9,050 nt of DNA, taken from positions 1-9,050 of the forward strand of contig CAYTVG010000046.1 of assembly GCA_964441755.1 (NCBI GenBank). Reading direction: 5' to 3'. The DNA comes from JAUMBM01 sp964441755 (GTDB taxonomy: Bacteria; Bacteroidota; Bacteroidia; Chitinophagales; Saprospiraceae). The notes below the pieces were generated by a model. The model worked only from the letters and a program-made list of their open reading frames with translations, ran no database searches and was not told the origin of the DNA. The stretch's first letter is position 1, and the number at the start of each line of letters is the position of its first letter. Of this stretch, positions 1 to 5,719 are shown in pieces. The position numbers were made by a program, and so were the translations under genes.

Positions 1-82
1 AGTCCCGTAGGGACGCGATGTGGGTAGAACCGTAGGGACGCAATGTGGGTAGAAAAAAACAACCCCGGTATTTCCCGGAGTT
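1..82 (+). repeat. 53-bp-family intergenic repeat array, left side (runs off the window)
   Basis: The unit core GTCCCGTAGGGAC, followed by GCGATGTGGGTAGAA, begins at position 2. A shortened copy of about 25 bp begins near 29. A degenerate version of the second half of the unit (A-rich, then CCCCGG, then TTTCCCGGA) ends near 82. The same unit, in the same orientation, makes up the array at 8830-9050. The core can fold as GTCCC/GGGAC around a GTA loop. The array probably continues to the left of the window. Nothing suggests that it codes for protein. Confidence 0.85.
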
Positions 83-138
83 ACATACGATGAACGGTAT
101 ATTTTCAAACCGTTGGAATAATGGATGATGGTGAATCA

Positions 139-182
139 TACCCACATTTCGTCCCTACGGGACTCTGGAAAACACCGGGGCC
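139..182 (-). repeat. Single inverted copy of the 53-bp-family repeat
   Basis: TACCCACATTTCGTCCCTAC followed by GGGAC is the reverse complement of the repeat core seen at 2-28 and 8830-8855. It runs on into GGAAAACACCGGGGCC, which is the hairpin half of the unit. The copy is therefore in the opposite orientation to both flanking arrays. An open frame across this stretch (125-358) reads SSLRDSGK-type peptides. That is the usual by-product of translating this repeat and is not taken as a gene. Confidence 0.75.
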
Positions 183-186
183 GTTG

Positions 187-337
187 CTACCCATATCACG
201 CCCCTAACGGGGCTTCCGTTGTACCGAAAACAGCACCAATCGACCTGCCTAACGGGGATTCCGTTGTACCGAAAACAGCACCAATCGACCTGCCTAACGG
301 GGATTCCGTTGTACCGAAAACAGCACCAATCGATCTT
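187..337 (+). repeat. 45-bp tandem repeat, three copies, with a GCCCC/GGGGC hairpin lead-in
   Basis: Three nearly identical 45-bp units begin at 203, 248 and 293. Each starts CCTAACGGGG and includes CCGTTGTACCGAAAACAGCA. Copies 1 and 2 differ at one base in the first 15. Copy 3 differs only in its last few bases. Just before the first unit, CTACCCATATCACG leads into GCCCC-TAAC-GGGGC (200-213), a stem-loop that resembles a sister family of the 53-bp repeat. The period is a multiple of three, so one frame stays open and would read a 15-residue repeat containing NGDSVVPKTAPID. The frame has no convincing start context, signal or domain, so I treat the stretch as repeat DNA. Confidence 0.85.
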
Positions 338-389
338 GTTACAGTACCTATATGTTAGCTTTTAACTGACTGACTCTTGAGGTGGGTCA

Positions 390-451
390 GCATACTCCAA
401 AATATGCATACGGCTAAAGGATACCGAAATATTTAAAATTTCGTCCGTATG
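390..451. repeat. Nested inverted repeats, possible structured element
   Basis: Three sets of complementary arms are packed into 62 bp. GCATA (390-394) pairs with TATGC (403-407). CATACGG (407-413) pairs with CCGTATG (445-451). Inside the second pair, CGAAAT (425-430) pairs with ATTTCG (438-443). The outer and inner arms of the second element could form one long stem with an internal bulge. The first stem shares a base with it, so the two folds may exclude each other. The element lies in the non-coding stretch 360-648. I see no family match. It could be a folded RNA leader, an operator or the relic of a mobile-element end. Confidence 0.45.
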
Positions 452-491
452 ATTTACTTCCACTTAGGGGGGGCTGGATCTCAATACCCAT

Positions 492-499
492 TATATTTG
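492..499 (+). promoter_or_regulatory. Possible Bacteroidota -7 element (TATATTTG)
   Basis: TATATTTG fits the TAnnTTTG consensus of the main Bacteroidota sigma factor. It lies 150 bp upstream of the chosen start of the gene at 649. No TTG is found about 19 bp upstream, so the match is only half a promoter. In AT-rich DNA such an octamer can occur by chance. The rest of 360-648 holds nothing else beyond the nested inverted repeats at 390-451. Confidence 0.25.
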
Positions 500-648
500 A
501 CCAAGAACCAGTTTTTTTAGCCTCCAGAATCCTCCTTTGGGGCATACCACGCATATTGTATACTGATCACATACAATACCTTATTCAAACTACATTCGTA
601 TATTGCAAATCAATTGACACAACAATCCTTATATACAACCAAGATTTC

Positions 649-1401
649 ATGCAGGATTTTTCAAGCCAGCCATCATTGACAGAAACCTGGAATCGCTATA
701 ATCAAATACGCCTGAGCGGGGACAAAAAAACTGCCAATAAACTGTTGATCACATATATACAGTTACTAAAACAACAACCGGCATCAGAAATCAGGCGAAT
801 CGTGGATGATCTCTGCCAGCAGATACTGGATAAGAGCGATGGTGAAATCTCCAACAACGGATACTATGTATCGGAAGCATTGGTTCGTATTCAGCACCCG
901 TTATTTAAAGAAATTATCCTGCCAGTGCTCACAGAACAGTACCTCTGTGAAAGTGCCAGACATATCAAGTGGATCGGCCAGTTGGAACAGTTTTTTTATT
1001 CGGATGCCAGCACAAGCATGAGCTTTCTGAAGGCCCTCAACCTGCCTTTCCCTTTCATGGCGCTTCATTTTTTTGAAAAATCCTATGCCATTGATCCCCA
1101 ACAACATACCCTAAAACTCATACTCGCAAAAATGGCACAGACCATCAATTATTTTTTTCATGAACTACCCTATAGCGTCCTTGCCCATCCCGACCTGCTT
1201 ATCGATCGAATCGCTGCATTCAGCGCTTACTGTCAGCAAGCAGACGACAAGGATACCTGGCAGGATACACTGTCCTACTGGGAATTTTTTGCAAACTGCT
1301 GGGCAGATTACTCTGCAAATTCACAGCCGTATGAGCATTTCAAAGCATATCTGTGTATCCGTGCCGAGCGGGAGTCTGACGCAAGATTTTTGGACTATTG
1401 A
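649..1401 (+). CDS. Hypothetical alpha-helical protein, about 250 aa
   Basis: I do not recognise this protein. From the ATG at 649 it begins MQDFSSQPSLTETWNRYNQI and has 250 residues. The frame is open back to an ATG at 556, but the 31 extra residues look like translated non-coding DNA and 649 gives a more natural N-terminus. There is no signal peptide or convincing membrane segment. The sequence is rich in amphipathic helices, with many Leu, Phe, Tyr and Trp. The N-terminal stretch (W-x-x-Y-N-x-I-R-L-S-G-D-K-K-T-A-N-K-L) resembles the opening helix of small helical-repeat proteins such as DUF2019 or immunity-type families. That resemblance is weak and by eye. It stands alone: the next gene is on the other strand and no partner toxin is visible. 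It is probably cytosolic, with function unknown. Confidence 0.75.
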   Translation: MQDFSSQPSLTETWNRYNQIRLSGDKKTANKLLITYIQLLKQQPASEIRRIVDDLCQQILDKSDGEISNNGYYVSEALVRIQHPLFKEIILPVLTEQYLCESARHIKWIGQLEQFFYSDASTSMSFLKALNLPFPFMALHFFEKSYAIDPQQHTLKLILAKMAQTINYFFHELPYSVLAHPDLLIDRIAAFSAYCQQADDKDTWQDTLSYWEFFANCWADYSANSQPYEHFKAYLCIRAERESDARFLDY

Positions 1402-1815
1402 CAGGGTAAAAAATTAACTCCACTCGGAAAGGAACCATAATATTGCCGCCGATACGGCAGGGAAAACAGTGCCATATAAAGATGAACAGGCGCAAACCAA
1501 ATTATCGCATTCAAGAATATATAATATTTTAAAAACTCCTTTATTTGTTGGACAACTTTCATCGGATGATAGCTGAATCAACGGTTTAATGCGACAAGTT
1601 GGTTTGCATCCCGTTCAGGCATTGTTGTCTCAGCTAAACCAGATAGCAGTCTTAAGGAAAGACAGCAGTGTATTACATATAAACAACTAACTGTCGGCTT
1701 ACTAAAACCCCATTTTATCTGAAACACCAATTTCCAAACACACGCTAAAGTCTCCCCTGACTTGATCTGCTTACCCTGTATTGTATGAGAGAAGCAATCA
1801 AAGCGTAAACATTTG
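1402..1815. other. Gene-free stretch of about 410 bp
   Basis: No convincing gene was found on either strand. One plus-strand frame from 1418 to about 1574 is open without an ATG and reads a plausible peptide (NIAADTAGKTVPYKDEQAQT and so on). It could be the degraded tail of a lost gene, but it matches nothing I know. An 86-codon minus-strand frame at 1578-1838 has unremarkable composition and overlaps the lipoprotein 3' end. TGCCG/CGGCA arms near 1444-1459 could form a small hairpin after the gene at 649-1401, but no T-run follows. Confidence 0.5.
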
Positions 1816-2223
1816 TTATTGACAGCGGCTAGTATCAACCCCTTCCTTCCAAAACCGGCTGGTCCAGGTCAATTGATTGTAGGAGGCAGTCAACAACATA
1901 AGATTACAGTCACAGTCAAACGCGAGATGTTGCTTTTGAATGTTGCTCCGACTCATATAAATCACCAGCGTATCCCCTTCTATCCACCACCTTTTGGGAT
2001 TGGGAATAGCATCCGCAATCGTACCGAATGTACCATTCTGCATATAAATATCGTATTTCAAACTATCGGTAAATTCGTATAAAGCCGTTCCCAAAGGATG
2101 AATCCACCGCCCCTTGACCTCGCAGGAAATCGGATTGGTCTCCGGAAGAGGCAATACCTCATCTTTACCACAGGCAATCAATACCAGCGCCAAAAGACCC
2201 ACAATAAATAAATGACTTTTCAT
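1816..2223 (-). CDS. Small lipoprotein with lipocalin-like fold signature
   Basis: The product has 135 residues. A basic N-terminus is followed by a hydrophobic stretch (residues 5-17) and a lipobox L-I-A-C with the lipidated cysteine at 18. GKDE follows; charged residues right after the cysteine are a feature of Bacteroidota lipoproteins sent to the outer-membrane surface, so surface display is possible. The mature part opens with the pattern KGRW, then LYEFTDSLKYDIYMQNG, then RWWIEGDTLVIYM. These are alternating beta strands typical of Bacteroidota lipocalin-like proteins, which usually start at a GxW motif. Cys34, Cys104, Cys106 and Cys134 could form disulphides. No ligand can be inferred. 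The gene is a single transcription unit, divergent from the DUF3703 gene and separated from it by 313 bp. Confidence is high that it is a real lipoprotein and moderate for the fold. Confidence 0.85.
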   Translation of the reverse strand: MKSHLFIVGLLALVLIACGKDEVLPLPETNPISCEVKGRWIHPLGTALYEFTDSLKYDIYMQNGTFGTIADAIPNPKRWWIEGDTLVIYMSRSNIQKQHLAFDCDCNLMLLTASYNQLTWTSRFWKEGVDTSRCQ

Positions 2224-2254
2224 TCGACTGAAGCAATTAAGTTAGATAATACAC

Positions 2255-2262
2255 CAAAAGTA
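2255..2262 (-). promoter_or_regulatory. Possible -7 element for the lipoprotein gene
   Basis: Read on the minus strand, the octamer is TACTTTTG, a match to the Bacteroidota TAnnTTTG element. It sits 31 bp upstream of the lipoprotein ATG, a natural distance. No TTG -33 element is seen at the usual spacing, so this is only a tentative promoter. Confidence 0.35.
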
Positions 2263-2536
2263 AGTGCAGTTACCTGTTTCTCTCTCACCTCTGGCCGTGA
2301 ATTAGTGCTTTGTGTGCAAATAAAAATGTTTTTTTCTGTACTGCAGGAGAGAGAGCCTAACAATGGACTACTCTATGACCGATTAGCGGATGGTATGTGT
2401 ATTGCGATTTTCTTGCCCTGAATACAAAAAATTAGTAATATTGAATTTTGAAGAGAGTCACTACAGCTCGAGCATATTTTTCATGTTTGGACACGACCTT
2501 CGACGTAAAATTCTCAAACCAATTCAAAATATTTCT
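2263..2536. other. Divergent intergenic region between lipoprotein and DUF3703 genes
   Basis: This is the remainder of the 313-bp divergent spacer. The DUF3703 frame is open through it back to an ATG at 2390, with further ATGs inside, but the extra residues do not resemble the family and are taken as untranslated. No full TAnnTTTG was found on the plus strand. The closest is CATGTTTG near 2483, with one mismatch. No RNA gene or repeat is seen here. Confidence 0.4.
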
Positions 2537-2902
2537 ATGAAAATTCATACAAGAATGCCGGAGGCCTTAAAGCCCTACTTTATCAAAGAACTTGAAGCCT
2601 CCATACAGCATTTTAAACATAACAACCTAAAGTTATCGTGGCATCACCTGGAAAGAGCCCATATTCTGGGGCAACCCTATCCCTACCAACACTCCCTTGT
2701 CCACTGGAAAATGTTGCTATTTGGTTGTAAGATAAAAGACCTCCGCGAGATTTTGGGCCAAATACCGCGGTTGTTAGTTGGCGGGGTCAAATCATTTGTG
2801 GGAGAAATTCCGGTTGGCAACACGGGTGGAGCAGATGTACCGCCCCTGAAGCGCATGCATATACCCGCTGATTTAGAAAAAATAATTACAGCATGTAGAT
2901 GA
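2537..2902 (+). CDS. DUF3703 family protein
   Basis: The product has 121 residues with the hallmarks of the DUF3703 family in order: PYFIKELEAS near the N-terminus (13-22), HHLERAHILGQ (36-46), QHSLVHWKML (51-60), EILGQIPRLL (71-80) and IPVGNTGGADVPP (91-103). The full family length is present. The conserved His-rich helix and the VHWKM motif suggest a compact helical, cytosolic protein. The biochemical role of the family is not known to me. The ATG at 2537 places the first conserved block about a dozen residues in. The ATG at 2555 (MPEALKPYF) is nearly as good, and the in-frame ATGs at 2390 and 2483 add unrelated sequence. No Shine-Dalgarno site is evident, which is common in Bacteroidota. 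The stop codon overlaps the start of the next gene, so the two are very likely co-translated. Confidence 0.9.
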   Translation: MKIHTRMPEALKPYFIKELEASIQHFKHNNLKLSWHHLERAHILGQPYPYQHSLVHWKMLLFGCKIKDLREILGQIPRLLVGGVKSFVGEIPVGNTGGADVPPLKRMHIPADLEKIITACR

Positions 2903-3276
2903 TTGCTCATTCTAAAAAGAAATTGAAAGTCCTTATCACACTGATAATAACAATTATAGTTCACTTGGCTTTAGATAACATTTATCGCCCGGCAGCATAC
3001 AGCCAGGCTTTATATGATTTTGGGATAAAGGATTCATTCACGCAAATTACAGCTGTCATTGGTATATCACTACTGATGGTGCTATTCGAAAATGAAGAAA
3101 CCTGGCATGGGAAAACAGGCAGATTAGTGTTGATCATTGTCCCTGTAGTTGCTATGCTGATGTATGAGTGCATACAACCCTGGCTGTCGGTCGCAACATT
3201 TGACGTTCAGGACCTGCTTTTTACGCTGATTGGAGGTGTTTTTGTTGCCATGATTCAAATGAAGCTAATCAAATAG
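2899..3276 (+). CDS. VanZ-like small integral membrane protein
   Basis: The product has 125 residues. A short basic N-terminus (AHSKKKLK) precedes four likely membrane helices at about 9-26, 47-64, 75-90 and 104-121. The C-terminal half has Y-E-x-x-Q (89-93), then T-F-D-V-Q-D-L-L-F-T-L-I-G-G (100-113). This matches the YExxQ...FDxxDhxxTxxG layout of VanZ-like proteins and their small Bacteroidota relatives. VanZ itself gives low-level teicoplanin resistance, but most relatives have no known role, so no resistance claim is made. The ATG overlaps the DUF3703 stop codon in an ATGA arrangement, which points to a bicistronic unit with translational coupling. The gene ends 25 bp before the strong palindrome at 3301-3322. 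Confidence 0.85.
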   Translation: MIAHSKKKLKVLITLIITIIVHLALDNIYRPAAYSQALYDFGIKDSFTQITAVIGISLLMVLFENEETWHGKTGRLVLIIVPVVAMLMYECIQPWLSVATFDVQDLLFTLIGGVFVAMIQMKLIK

Positions 3277-3300
3277 AAATCATAGAGCACCCTCTGCTGA

Positions 3301-3322
3301 TGCAGGCAGCCGGCTGCCTGCA
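3301..3322. terminator. Perfect 22-bp palindrome between convergent genes, likely bidirectional terminator
   Basis: GCAGGCAGCCGGCTGCCTGC (3302-3321) is a perfect GC-rich inverted repeat, flanked by one further T/A pair. It lies between the stop of the VanZ-like gene and the stop of the convergent cysteine protease gene, only two bases from the latter. Its position suits a shared terminator. Neither side carries a U-tract, so it may act as a transcript-end stabiliser or depend on other factors. Confidence 0.5.
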
Positions 3323-3324
3323 AA

Positions 3325-4755
3325 CTAGTTGACACTCACCTTCAACACCATCGGCACCACAAAGCCGGCGCTGCGGGTCGTGCTGCTAAAACGCATTGCT
3401 GCGCCTTCATAGCGGATATCTGCAGCGGGGACGGAGCGGTTGCCCAGCGCCGTCTGCAGCCTGTCGTATACCTCTCCCCTGCCCGTTTCTACCTGCCGCA
3501 CCAAAGCGTCAATATCGTCCAGCCGTTGTCGGGAAAAAAGGCATACGAGATGATCCACCCCCGGCAGATCAGCTAAAAAAGCGCCCGACGGGTCGGCCGG
3601 AATTTCCACATAATTGTCCCCGGAAGCGATGACGGCCGCATCCTGCACCGGGCGACCGCTGCTGCTGCTCGCAGTAGGAAACAGCAGCTCGCTGCTGCCA
3701 TCGGGTTTTAGGGAAAAAATATACAGGTAGGTGTCTGCCTGCAGGTTGGCGGCCATGACCTTGAAATAGTCCCTCAGCCGCACCACCCCCGGCCCCAGCT
3801 CGTAGTAGCGGCCATTCCAGCGGCCCGACAGTTTTTCAAACACATAGTCCCCGCCGGGACCGAAGCCCGTCAGCCTGTTGAGGAAAAAGCCCCCCTGCAG
3901 GCTGCTCGCCACCGCTGCCGCGGGCGGCAGGCTGATGTTGTAGGCATATGCGCTACGCCGGCCGTAGTCCTCATACGACACATACGCAAAACCATTGTCG
4001 CCGAAGCCCGGCCCCCAGGAGTTGAGGATTTCAAACCGGCGGTTGATGTTGTCATAGCCGACAACGCACATGGCGTGCCCGCCCTTGTCGGAATCCGAAG
4101 GCGTTGGATTCCACAAGCCAGTTTTGTCTATATGACTGAAAGAAAAAGAAGAAGTGATTCTCATACCAACAAGCACCGGCTTATTGGCACTGAGACTCCT
4201 GATGGTCGCTGCTACCTTATTGTCCGGTGGTGCATTGGGATCAAACAGCGTATAAAAATCTGTAATCTTGTTGGCTGCAGCCAAAGAATGGTGTGAAGCC
4301 GACGGAAGCAACTCACAACCAGGCGGGTTGAAGTCCCTGAAATTACACACACCCTGATCTTTCAGTAAAATCACTGCATCGTGCAAATAAGAACCCTCTT
4401 TGCATGGCCCAATTTTGATTTGATTGTAGATATACAGCGCTGATCTAGCCATTTGCATAATGGCTGCCCGGTCGGTGATATTATCCCGGATGGCCAGCGA
4501 AATGGTATAGGTAGCATAGCCGGCTGCCCAGCCTACGCAGGAGCCCATCAACCCCTGCTGTCCTGCCACCGGGCAGTATTTGCGCAGCGAATACACAGGC
4601 AGCTCGGTACCCGAAAACTTGAGCGAAGGAGAGATGCGCTGCTGGGCAGCGTAAGCTGCATCGTCAAAAATGAGGCCGGTACCCCCTTGAGCTACTGCTG
4701 CGAGGCTGCTGCAGAGCAGCAGCAGCCAGCAAATGTGCTTTTTGTGCCAATACAT
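3325..4755 (-). CDS. Secreted papain-like (C1A) cysteine protease with DUF4384-like C-terminal region
   Basis: The product has 476 residues. The signal peptide is basic (WHKKH), then hydrophobic (ICWLLLLCSSLAA), with probable cleavage near VAQ (21-23). The papain-type domain spans about 50-275. Gln67 and Cys73 in QGLMGSC match the oxyanion Gln and nucleophile at papain spacing. His227 lies in KGGHAMCVVGYD and Asn245 in LNSWGPGFGDNGFAYVSY, so the catalytic set is complete. The usual Trp after the cysteine is Val, with GWA following. After a low-complexity Ala/Ser hinge, residues about 295-410 contain VRLRDYFKV, then TYLYIFSLKPDGSSELLFP, then DHLVCLFS. This is a DUF4384-like beta domain, often found at the end of secreted Bacteroidota effectors. 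The protein is probably a periplasmic or secreted protease. It has no propeptide of clear type. It is last in the minus-strand cluster, 205 bp after the SRPBCC gene. The central third (about 4110-4480) looks less GC-rich than its two sides. Confidence 0.9.
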   Translation of the reverse strand: MYWHKKHICWLLLLCSSLAAVAQGGTGLIFDDAAYAAQQRISPSLKFSGTELPVYSLRKYCPVAGQQGLMGSCVGWAAGYATYTISLAIRDNITDRAAIMQMARSALYIYNQIKIGPCKEGSYLHDAVILLKDQGVCNFRDFNPPGCELLPSASHHSLAAANKITDFYTLFDPNAPPDNKVAATIRSLSANKPVLVGMRITSSFSFSHIDKTGLWNPTPSDSDKGGHAMCVVGYDNINRRFEILNSWGPGFGDNGFAYVSYEDYGRRSAYAYNISLPPAAAVASSLQGGFFLNRLTGFGPGGDYVFEKLSGRWNGRYYELGPGVVRLRDYFKVMAANLQADTYLYIFSLKPDGSSELLFPTASSSSGRPVQDAAVIASGDNYVEIPADPSGAFLADLPGVDHLVCLFSRQRLDDIDALVRQVETGRGEVYDRLQTALGNRSVPAADIRYEGAAMRFSSTTRSAGFVVPMVLKVSVN

Positions 4756-4905
4756 GTTTTAGATTTTTTGTGCCACTCACTGCTTCCGCGCCGGTGCAGG
4801 GTGCCTGCTGCGGGCGCGGGCGCTTTGACGCTAAAATAGGATGCACATTTTATTTTTCTGATTTTTTCACCCCTAAACTCCTGACTATTTCGCCTGTACC
4901 CGCTT

Positions 4906-4922
4906 GCAGCCCCGCAGGCTGC
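4906..4922. terminator. Small hairpin after the SRPBCC gene
   Basis: GCAGCC (4906-4911) and GGCTGC (4917-4922) form a 6-bp stem around a 5-base loop, 38 bp beyond the SRPBCC stop codon. There is no U-tract on the minus strand, so termination is only suggested by location. The remainder of 4756-4960 shows no gene and no clear promoter for the protease. TATTTTAG on the minus strand, near the middle of this spacer, is one base off TAnnTTTG. Confidence 0.3.
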
Positions 4923-4960
4923 CGCAGGAGACACAGACGAATCGGAAGCCTGTAACACCG

Positions 4961-5464
4961 TCAGGCATACTGATACGGTTCCTCTTTTTGGGTAAGTTGT
5001 CTTATATTCTCCAGCACCTTTTTCATATAAGCACGCCAGAAGATTTTTGTAAAAAGCCATTGCAGGGGGTAGAGTGCCGGCATATCAGCCTGCAGCGTAT
5101 AAGTATATTCAATCAATACACTGTCCGCCGACAACTCAGTCGTTTTCCATTCACCCACAAATGTATGAAAACCCAGCATCCAGGATTGAAAATCGCTGAC
5201 TTCAATCTTCCAATACTCATTTTCTATGCGCTCTACAACCCTGTCTATCGAAGCAAAACCGCCCTTTTGTGTCAAAGATTTGGCCATAAATACCTTTTTA
5301 CTCCCACCGGCTTGCCCCCAGTCTTCGTCATCTGTACAGTGGGTAACCCTTGGCATAATACCAAAGCCTGTATGAATTTTTGACACATCACAAAGCATGG
5401 GAGACTTGAATGCTCTTTCCAGCGTGCAACTGTACAATGTTGTTACTTTTACCTTTGTTTCCAT
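4961..5464 (-). CDS. SRPBCC (START/polyketide-cyclase-like) family protein
   Basis: The product has 167 residues and starts METKVKVTTLYSCTLERAFK. An ATG 48 bp upstream (5512) is in frame, but its extra residues (MTAGQIYKKRNKIPGN) do not fit the family, whose members begin right before the first beta strand. SPMLCDVSKIHTGFGIMPRV, the acidic THCTDDEDWGQAGGSKKVF, SLTQKGGFASIDRVVERIENEYW and DFQSWMLGFHTFVGEWKT follow. EYTYTL and a long C-terminal helix (LFTKIFWRAYMKKVLENIRQL) complete the helix-grip layout of the SRPBCC fold. There is no signal peptide, so the protein is cytosolic. Such proteins bind a hydrophobic ligand in the cavity under the C-terminal helix, but the ligand is unknown. It sits between the tandem metallopeptidases and the cysteine protease on the same strand, with spacers of over 200 bp on both sides, so it is probably its own unit. 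Confidence 0.88.
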   Translation of the reverse strand: METKVKVTTLYSCTLERAFKSPMLCDVSKIHTGFGIMPRVTHCTDDEDWGQAGGSKKVFMAKSLTQKGGFASIDRVVERIENEYWKIEVSDFQSWMLGFHTFVGEWKTTELSADSVLIEYTYTLQADMPALYPLQWLFTKIFWRAYMKKVLENIRQLTQKEEPYQYA

Positions 5465-5497
5465 GTTACCTGGGATTTTGTTCCGCTTTTTGTATAT

Positions 5498-5512
5498 TTG
5501 ACCAGCTGTCAA
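5498..5512. promoter_or_regulatory. TTGAC-N5-GTCAA inverted repeat upstream of the SRPBCC gene
   Basis: TTGACCAGCTGTCAA is made of inverted TTGAC/GTCAA half-sites 34 bp ahead of the SRPBCC ATG. The same half-sites form the palindrome upstream of the metallopeptidase gene at 8654-8677. In this spot the site lies between the candidate -7 element (5541-5548) and the start codon, where a bound repressor could block transcription. This is inference from position and similarity only. Confidence 0.35.
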
Positions 5513-5540
5513 TGGCCATACCCACCGGATAATGTAACAG

Positions 5541-5548
5541 CAAAATTA
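5541..5548 (-). promoter_or_regulatory. Possible -7 element for the SRPBCC gene
   Basis: On the minus strand the octamer reads TAATTTTG, fitting TAnnTTTG. It lies 76 bp upstream of the SRPBCC start. No convincing TTG was found 19-20 bp further upstream, so support is partial. Confidence 0.3.
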
Positions 5549-5580
5549 TACCGAAACAGGAATGTTTATGTTTTTAGAGC

Positions 5581-5599
5581 GATAATTAAAAAAATTATC
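5581..5599. terminator. AT-rich perfect hairpin downstream of the second metallopeptidase gene
   Basis: GATAATT and AATTATC are perfect 7-bp arms around five A residues. On the minus strand the loop is T-rich and no T-run follows the stem, so it is not a classical intrinsic terminator. It is one of two candidates in the 255-bp spacer after the gene ending at 5720. The other is CCTGC-TGTAAT-GCAGG just past that stop codon, with a T7 tract about 40 bp later on the minus strand. Confidence 0.3.
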
Positions 5600-5719
5600 A
5601 GCAACAAGGTGTGCAGCAGATGTTGGGAATTATTACAGCAGGCACCAGGAGGCATTTTGTTGTTTTGACAAAAAAACGCGTACACTTACTGAAGCGCCTT
5701 TTCCTGCATTACAGCAGGC

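Noticed and set aside
125..358. Open frame of 77 codons as a gene
   Set aside because: It lies wholly on repeat DNA: an inverted 53-bp-family copy plus the 45-bp tandem units. Its peptide is what translating these repeats gives, and there is no separate coding evidence.
376..420. Insertion-sequence end
   Set aside because: GGTGGGTCAGCATACTCC looked like a Bacteroidota insertion-sequence terminus, but there is no transposase, no matching second end with target duplication, and the first part is explained by the repeat core.
1418..1574. ATG-less plus-strand frame as a pseudogene
   Set aside because: The peptide looks plausible, but it has no start codon and no similarity I can name, so a random open stretch of 52 codons cannot be excluded.
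1578..1838. Minus-strand frame of 86 codons as a gene
   Set aside because: It has no recognisable domain, signal or promoter, its residue composition is unlike a natural protein, and it overlaps the lipoprotein 3' end in another frame.
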